Below are positions 1-28,532 of a DNA stretch of 64,000 nucleotides, one piece after another (position 1 is the stretch's first letter; each line of letters opens with the position of its first letter). This DNA is from Siniperca chuatsi (lineage: Eukaryota > Chordata > Actinopteri > Centrarchiformes > Sinipercidae). The notes beneath the pieces were generated by a model. It was given only the letters and a program-made list of their open reading frames with translations, made no database searches and was not told the DNA's origin. The DNA is taken from the NCBI RefSeq assembly GCF_020085105.1, contig NC_058043.1, positions 10,665,167 through 10,729,166 of the forward strand. Reading direction: 5' to 3'. The position numbers and the translations under genes are program-made.

Positions 1-584
1 TAACTGTGTCTCAAAATGTATGAATGCAATGAGGAAGAAGGAGTGAGAGGGAAGGGAGAGGGAGGACAAAGATTAAAGGTGACAGGAGGGACAAATCATG
101 ACAGACTTGCTGATGTTTCTACTAAACTAAACAGATGCCACTTACGGATCTAAAGAATGCAAATCTGTTACACCACACACGTCATTTAAATCATGGAAAG
201 GGGGACTCCTAAAACAAGAGCACTAAAAGAAGTAGGTTAGTGGGCAGAACTCTACCTATAGAAAGGTAAATGTTGCCCCCTATCAGAAAAAATTAATAAC
301 TGCACTATTCACTTTCTCCCAGGCTGGTTCAGGGAGTGGTACATGCACACCACTTTCTCACTTCCTTTAAAACCACATTGAAGGAATCAGTAGATTTTTT
401 AATAATCGAAGTCAAACTGATTGATTACAATATCAAAACTGTTTGCTGGTGTGGTCTGGCTGGCCAAAGCCAAAACACATGTGAATCGTGCTCAGGTTTG
501 CTATCCACCAGTCCATTTAAAAAATAAAAAATGGAGGTTGGAGGTTGGAGGTTGGAGGCCAAAACCTCAGTGGATATTACTGAC
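1..584. other. rab22a intron 3 (partial)
   Basis: Intronic sequence downstream of the exon 3 donor. It holds a short tandem of GGAGGTT units near 533-556. I see no exon, RNA gene or recognisable transposon. Confidence 0.6.
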
Positions 585-3510
585 CCGCTCCTGTCCTGCC
601 GTATCCCAGATCAGGAACTTGTGCAGCTCGTTTTGGTATTGCACTGTCTTGGTCATGAAGGATGCCCTGGTGAAGAGAAATGACTTCATGATTGATATAC
701 TAAATATGTCACATTACAAAAGTATTCATTTCATTTAGCTGTTTTACAAAATATAGACAAATAATAGAACTGCAACTAAAGCTTGCACGTTTTATCCCAA
801 CTTGTTTTCAAGAGTCTGAGACAGTGAGAAAAACCCATCTTCATTTAGATCATCAGTTGGTTTAAGATATATTAAATTGTCTGCTAGCTTTATTAAACAA
901 CGTCCCAAATGTAACATTTAACAGTACTGAGGCTTACAACAATATCAACATTTGGTTGATTCTAAAATAATATTGTGATTTTGTTATAAAAATTCAATAA
1001 CAATATATCTGTCAATATTGTGCAGCTACGTCACATTTGTCAGTGTCAGTGTAATGGTGATGCTGTTTGTAATTTACCTCAAACATATCTGGCATTCCTG
1101 TATTGCAATTTCCTGTTATTTATCGACCGATATATACTGACACAGATATATCTGGGATAAGGTCAAATTGGTCCATAATATTGGCAATGCCAATATGTTG
1201 GTTGATCTTTAGTACTGACTGATCATACTGTCAATAAAATGTCAAAAATTATGACAAATGTCTATCACAAGTTGACAAAGCAATGCCTTAAAATTAGAAC
1301 ACATAATGCAGAAAATTATGCTTGGGGTGATTAAGAAATGGTGTCATCACGCCGTTTGTCCAGCAGAGTGCGCTCCGACTCCACTGTTTACAAGTCAGCA
1401 CTGTCTGCAGTACATGTAGCATAGTGCATCACAGCTGAGCAGACTGCGTGTGTGTGTGTGATATATATTTTTTTTATTTTTTTATTTTTTATTTAAATAT
1501 TCTTTAATAAAGTTACTTGTTTAAGAAAGCAGCCTTCTGAGTACCTTTGCATAGTCATATCGGTGCAAAATCAGTGCACAATCCACATAGAAAAGGTCTA
1601 TTTTCATTCTTGCTCAAAAATTCTGCCTTATCAGTAATCTGTGAATTTTTCCACTCTAAAATCAGGTATTGGTCTCAAAAATCCCGTATCGGTCGGGCTC
1701 TAATAATTGCTTACTTGAGTTGACCTACATTTATAATGTCGTGAAACAGAAAAGCAAGCGACTTTTTGCAGTTGTGAAGATGGAAGCCGCACATATTGTG
1801 TATTATTAATTGATAAATGAATAAAATTGACTAATTATTTTTTGGAATTGGAATAGAACTGGAACTAACGATTGTTTTCATTCTGAAAAATTATTGGCAA
1901 TTAATTTTCTAATTCTTTCAGCTCTAAATGGAATTGATTAATCCATAAAGTGATGAACAGAAATTAACTGACTACATGATAATGTCCTACAGCAACCCTA
2001 AACACAACCCAATGAAACAGAGAATAAACATAACTTCTAGCGTGAACGGCAGCAGGAACTTACCCAATTGTTGGGTTGATGTTTGGATCAAAGCTGTCCT
2101 CCACAAATCTCCAAACAATACTCGACTTTCCAACGCCAGTGTCCTGCAGAGACAAAATAAAGACGATGCTTACTAAACATGGCCAGAAACCATTACTAGA
2201 AGTATAATCACAACTACAAAAACACATTCTCCGGCAATATGCCCAGACATTATTGCTTTTTCATGGTATCTTCCACCTTCCCGCTCCAGTTATAGCCTAT
2301 CACTTGATGATACTTAAACAGGATAGACGTAGTTAAGCTTACATTGTTTTTTAAAATGTATTAGTTGAAGAAGAAGAGGAGGTGTTACTGCATGAATGTA
2401 TTTATGAGATACTGGTAGAGAAAATGATAGCTTATGCTGTTGTTATAAACAATCTAGACATACATGAATATTCTTCCTGTGACCGATTTGTAAATAGTGA
2501 CTGCAGCAAAGACCAGTAATGTTATTTAGTAAAGTTATATAAGGATTAGGGTTGCAACTAACAATTACTTTCATCATCTATTAATATATCTGTCATTTGT
2601 TTGAATAATCAATTAACCTTTTAGTCTATAAAATGTCAAAAAATTGTGAAAAATGTCCAGCACAAGTTTGCCAGAGTCCACAGTGACAACTTCAAATGTC
2701 TTGTTTTGTCTGACAAACAGTCCTAAAGATACTTACTTTACAGTGATATAAAACATAGAAAAGCAGCAAATCAAATCCACCCATGAAGAAGCTGGAACCA
2801 GAGAATTATTTTGAAATACTGAGTGCAAAAAAGACCAGCACTGTTATTTAAGAAAGCTATATAAGAAATAGGGATGCAACAACAATTATTATTTTCTTTA
2901 TTAGTAATTTTTTTAATGCCCAGCACTAGATTCCAATGGCCCAAGGTGACAACTTCAAATGCCTTATTTTGTCTGACAAACTGCCCAAATGATATAAATC
3001 AGCAAATCCTCACATTTGAAAAGCTGTAACCAGAAAATGTTTTTGCATTTAAGCTTGAAAAACAACTTAACAATGAATCAATTATCAACGCTGTTGGAGA
3101 TTAATTTTCTATTGATCGACTAAACAATTAAATCGACTAATTGTTTCAGTTCTATTTTAATATTATCAGTAGATGATGTTATTTCCTGTTCCTGTTATTT
3201 CTAGGGTAGTATTAATGAGATGCAGGTAGAATAAATGCATAAATGTTGTTTCTGTGACAGATTTTAAAAACGTTAAAGTGCAGAAAAGACAGTAACGTTA
3301 TTTGCCAATGAAATGTACAGTATGTATTGTCACCCACTTGATCATAGGTATCAACACATTTAACTCATGCAGACAGAGCTGCCCATCAATATGGTGTAGC
3401 AGTATGGCTCATTTGATGCCACTGGTACAGTTAGGTGTACAGACATGTTTAGATAAAAATCGAAGCTGACTTACCCCCAGGAGACAAACTTTTAACTCTC
3501 TCAGCGCCAT
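585..3510 (-). CDS. rab22a: Rab22a small GTPase, first three coding exons (3' part outside window)
   Basis: Rab-family GTPase of early and recycling endosomes. Coding exons read on the minus strand: 3510-3475 (12 codons, begins MALRELKVCLLG), 2143-2064 and 666-585. Introns are GT-AG (donors GTAAGT, GTAAGT, GTCAGT) and the phases join to 66 residues. The P-loop GDTGVGKSS spans the exon 1/2 junction. Switch I follows as DPNINPTIGASF, and the WDTAGQER G3 motif ends exon 3. The residues WRFVEDSFDPNIN and TVQYQNELHKF match my memory of RAB22A rather than its paralogue RAB31, which has CRFVQDHF and TVPCGNE. The start ATG has G at -3 and G at +4. The NKxD and SAK motifs and the prenylated C-terminal cysteines would lie beyond position 1. 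Head-to-head neighbour: the PP4 regulatory subunit gene at 4070. Confidence 0.93.
667..2063. other. rab22a intron 2, AT-rich with decayed small-transposon pieces
   Basis: Non-coding. A short TG run sits near 1450-1460. A decayed fragment of the GCTGCAACTAA hAT-type small element is seen around 1808-1926 (ending TTCAGCTCTAA). Nothing else could be identified. Confidence 0.5.
2473..3310. repeat. Tandemly duplicated hAT-type MITE plus flanking DNA in rab22a intron 1
   Basis: Two copies of the same small element start at about 2547 (AGGGTTGCAACTAACAATTA) and 2871 (AGGGATGCAACAACAATTAT), and the second ends near 3152 (TTGTTTCAGTTCTA). The DNA just upstream of each copy is also shared: an AAGACCAG..TGTTATTTA..AAAG..TATATAAG block occurs at about 2510-2545 and 2832-2868. 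A third related flank lies at about 3285-3305. The period is about 320 bp. This suggests a segmental tandem duplication that carried the element along, not two independent insertions. Confidence 0.55.
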
Positions 3511-4069
3511 ATCGATCTCCTCTCTCTTAAAATGAGTTTGTGATGATGACCATTGACAGTTTTCTCCTCTGGTTACCTCTTATCTTGAATATTTTTCAGG
3601 TGGTCTATGTTTACAAACAACTTTACTTCATCGTGGTCAAAAGCTGCCAAATGCACATCTCAGGTTAGGTTATATCTCTTGCTATTAGCGTTAAAACGTC
3701 CAGTAGTCCGTCGTATTTGCCATATTGTGATTATTGTAAACAGCTAGCTAGCTAACAGTGAAGCAACCAAATCGCTCAGTCTCCATCTTGAACTACGGCG
3801 TGTGGTCACGTGACTGTTTCGGCTCTTTTTTGTTTGGAGATACACAAAGCCCACAGGCTGTATTTATGCTGTACAGCTATGTCGAGTTTGTGCACAGGTT
3901 GATAAACGCTTACCGGTTTAATCTAGTTGTTTAAAAGATAATCGACCGGTGAATACCAGCATCAGGAAGTAGTTTCAGGAAGTAGTTTGCTGCCTTGTTT
4001 GAGTGACAGCTGTGCGGTGGTGACAGCCCACACGGGACGGCAGCCCGCAGAGCCGAGCCGAGACTCAAG
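3511..4069. promoter_or_regulatory. Divergent promoter between rab22a and ppp4r1l
   Basis: 559 bp separate the two start codons, which point away from each other, so both 5' UTRs and a shared promoter must fit here unless non-coding first exons lie elsewhere. A palindromic E-box, GTCACGTGAC, lies at 3805-3814; this is the class bound by USF and MiT/TFE factors. A YY1-like CCATCTTG lies at 3783-3790. The ppp4r1l start codon itself sits in CAAGATGGCAG (4067-4077), a YY1-type context common at vertebrate housekeeping starts. The right half is more GC-rich (4010-4065). No TATA box was seen. Factor binding is inferred. Confidence 0.6.
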
Positions 4070-21723
<17,654 letters not shown>

Positions 21724-22715
21724 CCTCATCTTCTGAGTCCCATTACAGCCCACCTGCCTGTCTACCTACATACCTACCTGTCTGTCTGACTGATGCACAG
21801 TCAGTGTAACCTGCAACACCAGCACCTGACTAGATTCCCAACTACTCGCCTGCTGGGCAGACCTGCACCAACGACCACTTGAGAATCAGATGTTCAGATA
21901 ACAGTATAAACGTATGAGCATGCTCAAACAACACAACCCACTCTCTGGTTGGGCACTACATAGCGCACATTGCATTCACAACACAAAATGCATACTTCTC
22001 AGAGTTTTCAGAAAATGAGCAGGACTCAAAGGTTAGCTTCATCACTTTGTGGGAGCTGCCGTATTTACACCTGAACTTTTCCCCACCCTCCTCCACACTA
22101 ACAATGACTCAATCCTTCCCCAAGCACAGACTTGTAAAACTATGACGGGCTCTCTCTCTCTCTCTCTCTCTCTCTCCAAAGCTAATTGTAAGCTTGATAT
22201 TAAATTGCAGAATTGAATTTTTTTATTTTATTTTTTTTATTTTATTTTTTTTCTTAATGCTTCTTTTTGTGGATTTCTTAACGAACAAGCGGGCGAGGCC
22301 TGCCTGACTCTGACGTGTGCACTAACTCAGGGGGACTCTTCTGAACCTAAACAGCATTATTAGCTTACATGATGAGCAGCAGCTCCTGGATCCCTGGTGA
22401 AAAAACTCCAGCTGTCTGAGCAACAGACCAGCCAAACCAAGTAGCTCTGCTGGTGTCTCGCCTCATTTCCTCCTAAATGCCTCTGTTGTCTCAGATGTCC
22501 TTTGTCTTCTGAGATGTCCTCTGGGTTATTGTCTGTTTCCCTTCTACCTTCTCTCATCCACTCCTTTTCTCTGCATTTCTCCACCTGGTCTTCATGGGCC
22601 AATGAAACCACTACTGCACAGAAGGAACGGTGATTCTGCCACTCAGCGGAACTCTTGATTATAACCATATCTTGTTTTTGAAAGAACACCTAAATAAACT
22701 GTTGATTGCTTCCCC
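21724..22715 (+). other. ppp4r1l: ppp4r1l 3' UTR
   Basis: Follows the TAG at 21721-21723. A canonical AATAAA is at 22693-22698, so cleavage near 22715 is likely. The UTR carries a (CT)14 tract at about 22149-22176 and T-rich stretches. A later weak signal (ATTAAA near 23704) could give a longer form. Confidence 0.6.
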
Positions 22716-24099
22716 CCCTCCCCCCGTGTCTGTTTACCAAAAATGTGACACAATGCGTCTCCCAAATGGCAGGAGACTAATGAAATACCTCTGTGTGGAC
22801 ATGACTGGCCAGTGTGACATGTAGAGGGACATCTGCGGTTCAAACAGGCTCTGAATGTCCTCGATGGGTGATACCTTTTGAGTGATGCTGCGGTGTTGAC
22901 AAAAACATCTTAACAAGGGCTCATGATGACGTGACACAGGGTGACGTAAATCTCAGCAAGAAGAGGAAGAAAGCAAGCACACTGTTGGAATATGCATGTG
23001 TCGTTCTCCCCCCCCCCAATGTAAAGTGTATTCCAATTCCTTAGGTTGACCTCCTGATATTGAATTATGTGACCATGGTAGCTTTCAGTGGATCTGACTA
23101 CTGACCAGTTGTACAGTAGGATATAGGAATGGCTGTGTTACGGAACTGAAAGCTGATCATTATTTCACTGTCTTGGTGGAATGATTTAAGTATGAGGTTT
23201 CTCAAAACTCTTTGTACAGCTTAAACCTGTGGAAAACGGTATGTGTTTATGGAACCAAGGCCAGTTTTGTCAGGTTTTGAGATGTGTGAATATTGGAAGC
23301 AGCCACCAAGTCACTTTTTGTAGTCTTTCGAGCTTGTTGGTTTTCCTCTGTTGTAAATGGTAACCCCCCCCCCCTTTTTTGGGGGGAACATAGACATAAC
23401 TTGAGAACTTCAGCTGATTGTGGTGTGTGCTGTGCATCTCAAGTCTTTCTTCCTTCGAAAGGAGAGTTCACTGCAGTAATGGCGGTGTCTACTCATCTCG
23501 TCTGTCTGCAATTTGTGTCCATCTCATTTTTTATGTATTAGAACAGTTAATATATACATTTTATGAAAATTATTTTTCTTTTCAATTATGCACCACTGTT
23601 CAAAGATTTTATATCCTAACTTTACAAAATTTACAACCTTTGTAATATTCAATGGTTTCTTTTAAAAAGACATTTTATGTAATGTTATTTTTAGTATTCT
23701 GTAATTAAAATGATGAAAATTAATATGTTGTGCTTAAGTTTTGTTTTGCATTATTGACCACTGTGGTTCAGTCAGCTCTGATACAGAAGGAAGTAGCAGC
23801 TCGATAATGGCAAACGCTGTGTTTTATCATTTAATCTGCACGGTAATGATTGCATACATAATGTAAACAATTGTGTAGCTAGGTTATTTCTGGCAAACAT
23901 TTAAACGTTTTAATTAACAAAATCAGTGTTGAGGCAGATAATAATACAAACTTATCAAGCAGAAAATAAAGGTTTTAGCCACAAAAGATCAATTTAAATG
24001 TGCTACAGCCCCCAGTTTTCCTTTCCTCTAGAGCTGCAATAATTTGTGGAATTGACAATCATTTTGATAATCGATTCTCTTGACTCTTGTCCCTCAGTC
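22716..24099. other. Tail-to-tail gap between ppp4r1l and bcdin3d
   Basis: No gene seen. It contains short C and G homopolymers (near 23010, 23365 and 23380) and, at about 24030-24085, a fragment of the GCTGCAAT hAT-type small element. It is also the point where two blocks of different human synteny meet. It may include alternative 3' UTRs of both neighbours. Confidence 0.5.
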
Positions 24100-25244
24100 T
24101 CATCTCCTTTTGAAGAGCAGCAGCTTGCGGTCCCATGCAGTGCTGCCGAAGCTCTGGATGAGCTCCATGCCGCAGTGTCTCTCCAGGTGCTCCCTGGCAT
24201 GTTCTGCTACATCCCCACGGATCTTCAGGGTCTTGAAGTGGTCAAAGTCTGAGCGGCCCAGCTTCCTCAGCCGTCGGGCCGCAGAGCGGTAGCACTTCCA
24301 GGGCTGTGCCTCCAGCAGGAGGTGCTGGCTGATGGAAGCCAGACGAGAGAGCAGCTTCAGCAGGCCGGGGTCTCCGTGGTTTAGGTGGACCCACATGGTG
24401 ACAGCCAGGCACAGACTCAGGTGGAAGTGGGAGCAGCCGTGCTGGTTGAGGTAGTCCTGCAGCTGGTCGGTGTCTTTAGTGATGTCCAGAGGGAGGAAGG
24501 AGATGCTGCTGGGCAGAGGGTTGGTCTGCTGAGCCCGTTGAATGAGGGTCTCATCCAAGTCGAAGCCCAGGAGTTTAACTTTCCTCCTGACTGACTCCTT
24601 GTTGCACACATCCTCCTGCAACAGATGCTTGTAAAAGGCTACACTCAGTTCCTGCCATTCACAAGGGGGAAGAAAAGAGAGGCTAGCTTTAACTACAAAA
24701 AATAAGTTATGTGGACAGATGTTGTTCAAACTTAACTTTATTTCACATTTTATTCAAAATTATAAGATGAGTCCCAAAGATGCCATATATGTCATGCTGG
24801 ATCACCATATGCATCACGGGAAAATGTGTATGCAAAAGACTTCAGAGCTTTGATTATGACGCTCATAGGCTACTATGAGTTATACTGTATGTGATGCTGT
24901 CGAAACATGTCGAAAAAAGTCCTGCCTACTTAAAGGGCACATTTAAGGGAAATGTAGGGAATAGTCCAAACGGTTAAAGATACATTTTAAAAAGCACTGT
25001 TTAGAGAGAGTGTGCACCTCTCTGTCCCAGAATCACATACCCCTGAATTACATCCCACGTCCAGGATCAGTGTGGTCTGATGACCGTCGCTGTAACCTAA
25101 ATCCTGAAGGAGTGTGGCTGGAACCAGACTCAAGCGGTTCTCCGGGGGATTGAAAGTGTAATAGTTTATAAAGTTGCCGTAAGGAGCGGCTCCTGGATCA
25201 TTTATTTCATCAACAGAGTCGCTACCTATCGAACATGTTGCCAT
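24100..25244 (-). CDS. bcdin3d: RNA 5'-monophosphate methyltransferase BCDIN3D
   Basis: S-adenosylmethionine-dependent O-methyltransferase of the Bin3 family that caps 5'-monophosphates on cytoplasmic tRNA-His and some pre-miRNAs. Two coding exons, 25244-25041 and 24651-24100, join in phase (donor GTATGT, acceptor GGCAG) to 251 residues. The SAM motif LILDVGCNSG lies at about 59-68, split by the intron. Other family blocks are GAAPYGNFINYY (19-30), LAVTMWVHLNHGDPGL, and PWKCYRSAARRLRKLG then HGMELIQSFGSTAWDR near the C-terminus. The human protein is 292 residues; this one lacks about 25 after the final LLLFKRR. I chose the ATG at 25244 (A at -3, G at +4). An in-frame ATG at 25286 would add 14 residues but has a poor context. 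Convergent with ppp4r1l. Confidence 0.93.
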
Positions 25245-25698
25245 TGTAAGGTGCGCGCCTCCAAAATACTTCCGGGTGGAAAACATGGGCTGCGGTTAAA
25301 TTCAGGCTGTTGTGTTTGTGCTAGGTTCAGTTGATACTAAACCCTCTGTGTAGGTAGATTTGAATTAAAAAAAGAGAGATGAATTTGAATGTCTCCATCT
25401 CCATTATATATTACGCTAAATATAAATTCGGAAAAATGTTTTTTACAGGCAGAAACTGCCACCACAGTTAAAAATAGCCACCAATAACCATAGCAACGCC
25501 AGATCATGGCGATAAGATGCAGCCAAAGTTCACGTAAGAAAAAAACGGCTCGAGGTTTCACATGTAGCGGTGGAGGACGTATTCATATTGAAAGTAACAA
25601 TAAAACAATATAAATACATTTACAAGCAAAAGTCCTTCATTCAAATTATTACTTTAGTAAAAGTACAGAAGTATTATAAGCGAAATGTACCTCAAAAG

Positions 25699-26487
25699 CA
25701 GTGGTGGAATGTAACTAAGTACTTTTACTCAAGTATTTGAGTTACTCGTGGAAATATTGTACTTTTTACTACCACATTTATTTGGCAGCTTGAGTTACTT
25801 TACAAATTAAGATTTTTGCATATAAAACTTATGAAGAGTTTATAAAATATGATGTTTTGACATAAATTAAACTACCCAACAGTATACACAAGTGCAGCTG
25901 AAACAATTAGTCATCAATCAATTAGTCGATTGACAGAAAACTAATTGGCAAGTGTTTTAATAATTGTTTTTCATGGTTTCAACATTTCATGGTTCCAGCT
26001 TCACAAATATAATAATTTGGATTTGTTGCTTTTTCTTTTAATCATTGTATTCATTTTGAGGTTTGGACTGTTGGTTGGACAAAACAAGCAATGTGAAGGT
26101 GTCACTTTGGGCTCTGGGTAATTGTGATGATATTTCTCACTATTTTCAGAATTTTTACAAACCAAACAATCAATTAATCGACAAATTAATCCATAATGAA
26201 AAGACTCATTAGTTGCAGTCGATACAAAACAGTTCAAAATGGGCTCCACCTCAACCAACTACAAGAGTAAAATGCTGCTTTTATGTTAATGCATGAGTAA
26301 TAATAATCTAATGATCGGTACCTTTACTTTACTATTTTTACTTTAAGTACATTTTACTGATTATACTTACATACTTTTATTAAGTAACATTTTCAATGCA
26401 GAACTTTTACTTGTAACAGAGTATTTTCACAGTGGGATGTTAGTACTTTTACTTAAGTAAAGGATTTGAGTACTTACTCCACCACTG
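25699..26487. mobile_element. hAT-type MITE (CAGTGGTGGAA family) with a second element nested in it
   Basis: Begins CAGTGGTGGAATGTAACTAA and ends TACTTACTCCACCACTG, giving inverted ends of the CAG..CTG hAT type. The interior shows the fish-typical AAGTACTTTTACTCAAGTA motifs. Its centre is interrupted at about 25890-26222 by an inverted copy of the GCTGCAAC-type element. Near-identical flanking blocks on either side suggest it landed in, or created, a local duplication. Confidence 0.7.
25890..26222 (-). mobile_element. Nested hAT-type MITE (GCTGCAAC family)
   Basis: Starts GCAGCTGAAACAATTAGTC and ends CATTAGTTGCAGTC, the reverse of the usual orientation. The flanks ATACACAA and ATACAAAA are a plausible 8 bp duplication with one mismatch. 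The interior carries the family blocks (TTTTCATGGTTTCAACATTT, GGTTCCAGCTTCACAAATA, GGACAAAACAAGCAATGTGA). It is younger than the element it interrupts. Confidence 0.6.
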
Positions 26488-27061
26488 CAATAGGACGATA
26501 TAAAATACAATTACAAGTAAAAGTCCTTCATTCAAAATATTACTTTAGTACTGAAGTATAATCAGCTAAACGTAATGTCAAAAGTAAAAGTACATCTGTG
26601 AGTGTTATATTATTTAATTATTATTTATGAATAAATATGTTAGATGCATTTAAATGTTGTAGCTGGTGGAGAAGCTAATTCTAACGACTGCTGGGTGCTT
26701 TTATCCGGTGCCTCGTATTTTATAAACTGAGCATATATTTTGTATGCAAAATCTGAAAGTCGTAACTACAGCTGTCAGATATGAATGTAGTGGGGTAAAA
26801 AGTGCAATATGTCCATCTGAAATGTAGTGGAGTAAAAAGTATTAGTAAAGTAGTCCATGTACAAGTACCTCAAAATAGTATGGAAGTACATTTATTTCAG
26901 TAAATTTAGGGGCAGATCAACTAGCTTAAAACTGTGGGGTTGTAGTAAAGAACTAGCTGATGGGTTTTACTGTGTATATTAGCCGCATAACACTAAGAAT
27001 GTAAATGTACTGTAAATTAAATACAGATAGTAATTTGTATAAACTCCGGGTCAGTAGGTGG

Positions 27062-27235
27062 CGCGCTGCAACTTTGTTTGCAGTTTTGTCAGAATAAGAG
27101 AAATGTCCCCTCTAGCTCTCCGTACCTTACGAAAGCGAAGGTTAATTAGCTTGTGTGCTAACTTTGCAAGCTGGCTTGACGACATTGAGGACAACTGCGA
27201 CAACCTGCGCTTGCTGTCGCTTTTTAAAACAAAAG
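27062..27235 (+). other. cox14: Candidate non-coding first exon of cox14
   Basis: An open stretch upstream of cox14 ends at a good donor (AAAAG|GTATGA, GT at 27236). Human COX14 has a non-coding first exon, so this is a reasonable 5' UTR exon, but it could be nothing. If spliced to 28346 it would not be in frame with cox14. Instead it would carry an upstream ATG (27103) whose frame runs across the cox14 start. The product is not recognised. Confidence 0.35.
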
Positions 27236-27792
27236 GTATGAAAAGACAAAATTGTTAGCTCTGACAGGAGACGTGACAAAGACGTGAGGTTTTCCGAAGT
27301 TAATAAAATAGTGTGCATACACAGCTGACCGACTGCTCGCTAGCTTGTAGTGATAACGTTACGTGGGTCTTTTATATTTCAGCAACGGTACTTAACTTTT
27401 ATGGACATAAAATCAGACGTACCAGTTGGACTGATGAAAAGAGACCGATAGTTTCCACATCAGCATAGACTGTTACATATAGCCAATGTGACTGATATCA
27501 GAGCCAAGATCCTCATCAGTAAAGCAAATTAATAATAATTTCAGTGTAAATGACTAAAAAAAATATCGCAAATCTCCGCCATTCACAGCAGTTGTGAGGC
27601 TCAAAAATGTCAGTTTAAGTTATTTACAGGCCCACAGCTGAATCTTAACTGTTTTTTGTTTGTTTGTTTTTTCACAAACTCAAATTTCCAGTGTTGTTTC
27701 ATTTCGTCCCGGGAGAGTTGTCACCATTTATGCGTATTGATGTTAAAATCGTAGGAATATGTGGCTTAATTTTACATTACTTAACTGTATAG

Positions 27793-28289
27793 CAGTGGTG
27801 GAAGAATTATTCAGATTTCTCTCCATAATGCAACAGCACTCAGTTGTAAGTCAAAATACAGTATTCAAGAGTCACATGAGTAAAAGTACAGTATTTCACT
27901 CTGGACATAAAAGTATTTGTCATCAGCAAAATGTACTTAGAATGGTCACTTTCAGAGTTGTTATATAAATTAAATGTAAATACTCAAGAAAAACAATTCA
28001 AGCATCTTTTAAAAAAATAATAGTACTATGGGTGAGCGAAGTGGATAAAATCCTCTATCATGGTGTATATAATTTTATATTGCAATATTAATATGCATCA
28101 AGATATGGAAACATTGTCTGGGAAATCGATTGAGGAACTGTTAATGGATAAAATAATCAGACCAAATATATTTGGCAAATCTGCAAAGTAAGCACAATCA
28201 AACATCTCAAAGTTATATTGTCATAAGTACAAAACTCTAATTATCACACTAGTACTTGAGTAAACATAGTTGGTTACTTTCCACCACTG
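27793..28289. mobile_element. hAT-type MITE (CAGTGGTGGAA family) just upstream of cox14
   Basis: 497 bp, starting CAGTGGTGGAAGAATTATTC and ending GTTACTTTCCACCACTG. It is flanked by CTGTATAG (27785-27792) and CTGTACAG (28290-28297), an 8 bp target duplication with one mismatch, which is diagnostic of hAT. The right end lies 56 bp upstream of the cox14 coding-exon acceptor. Confidence 0.8.
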
Positions 28290-28355
28290 CTGTACAGTAT
28301 TTTGCTGCTGAACCTGCTCTGACTTCCTGTTCCTGGTTCCTTCAGGATCCTCATC

Positions 28356-28532
28356 ATGGTGTCTGGAAAGCGCCTGGCTGACATCGGCTATCGGGCCTTT
28401 TCTGCCTCGATGATGCTGCTGACAGCATACGGAGGCTACCTGTGCGCGATGCGAGGATACCGCTACATGCAGAAGCAAAAACAGCTGAAATTGGCAGCAG
28501 AAAACCAGGATCCTGAAGTCATCAAAGACTGA
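28356..28532 (+). CDS. cox14: Cytochrome c oxidase assembly factor COX14
   Basis: Small inner-mitochondrial-membrane protein that stabilises newly made COX1 during assembly of respiratory complex IV. A single coding exon of 58 residues (human 57) begins [20 protein letters not shown], where human has MPTGKQLADIGYKTFSTSMM. One hydrophobic helix (about residues 16-33, [17 protein letters not shown]) is followed by a basic, glutamine/lysine-rich tail. The ATG has A at -3 and G at +4. An AG acceptor (TTCAG at 28341-28345) lies 10 nt upstream of the start, so the 5' UTR is spliced. It converges with cers5. Confidence 0.93.
   Translation: MVSGKRLADIGYRAFSASMMLLTAYGGYLCAMRGYRYMQKQKQLKLAAENQDPEVIKD

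Larger units (their letters stand above)
25245..27060. other. Gap between bcdin3d and cox14: promoters and nested small transposons
   Basis: The two genes diverge, so both promoters lie here: bcdin3d probably within about 25250-25500, cox14 near 27000. Most of the interval is transposon debris (25699-26487 with a nested element, and a related AAAAGTCCTTCATTCAAA-type block on both sides at about 25605-25698 and 26500-26890). No other gene was seen. Confidence 0.6.

Noticed and set aside
585-3510. Assignment of the Rab exons to rab31
   Set aside because: PPP4R1 lies beside RAB31 in human, so rab31 was considered. The residues WRFVEDSFDPNINPTIG and TVQYQNELHK match RAB22A instead, which also shifts the neighbouring gene's name to ppp4r1l.
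3901-4060. A CRISPR-like or regulatory hairpin array in the promoter
   Set aside because: Only scattered short repeats (GCTAGCTAGC near 3745, GGAAGTAGTTT twice near 3965-3990); no regular spacing, and the organism is a vertebrate.
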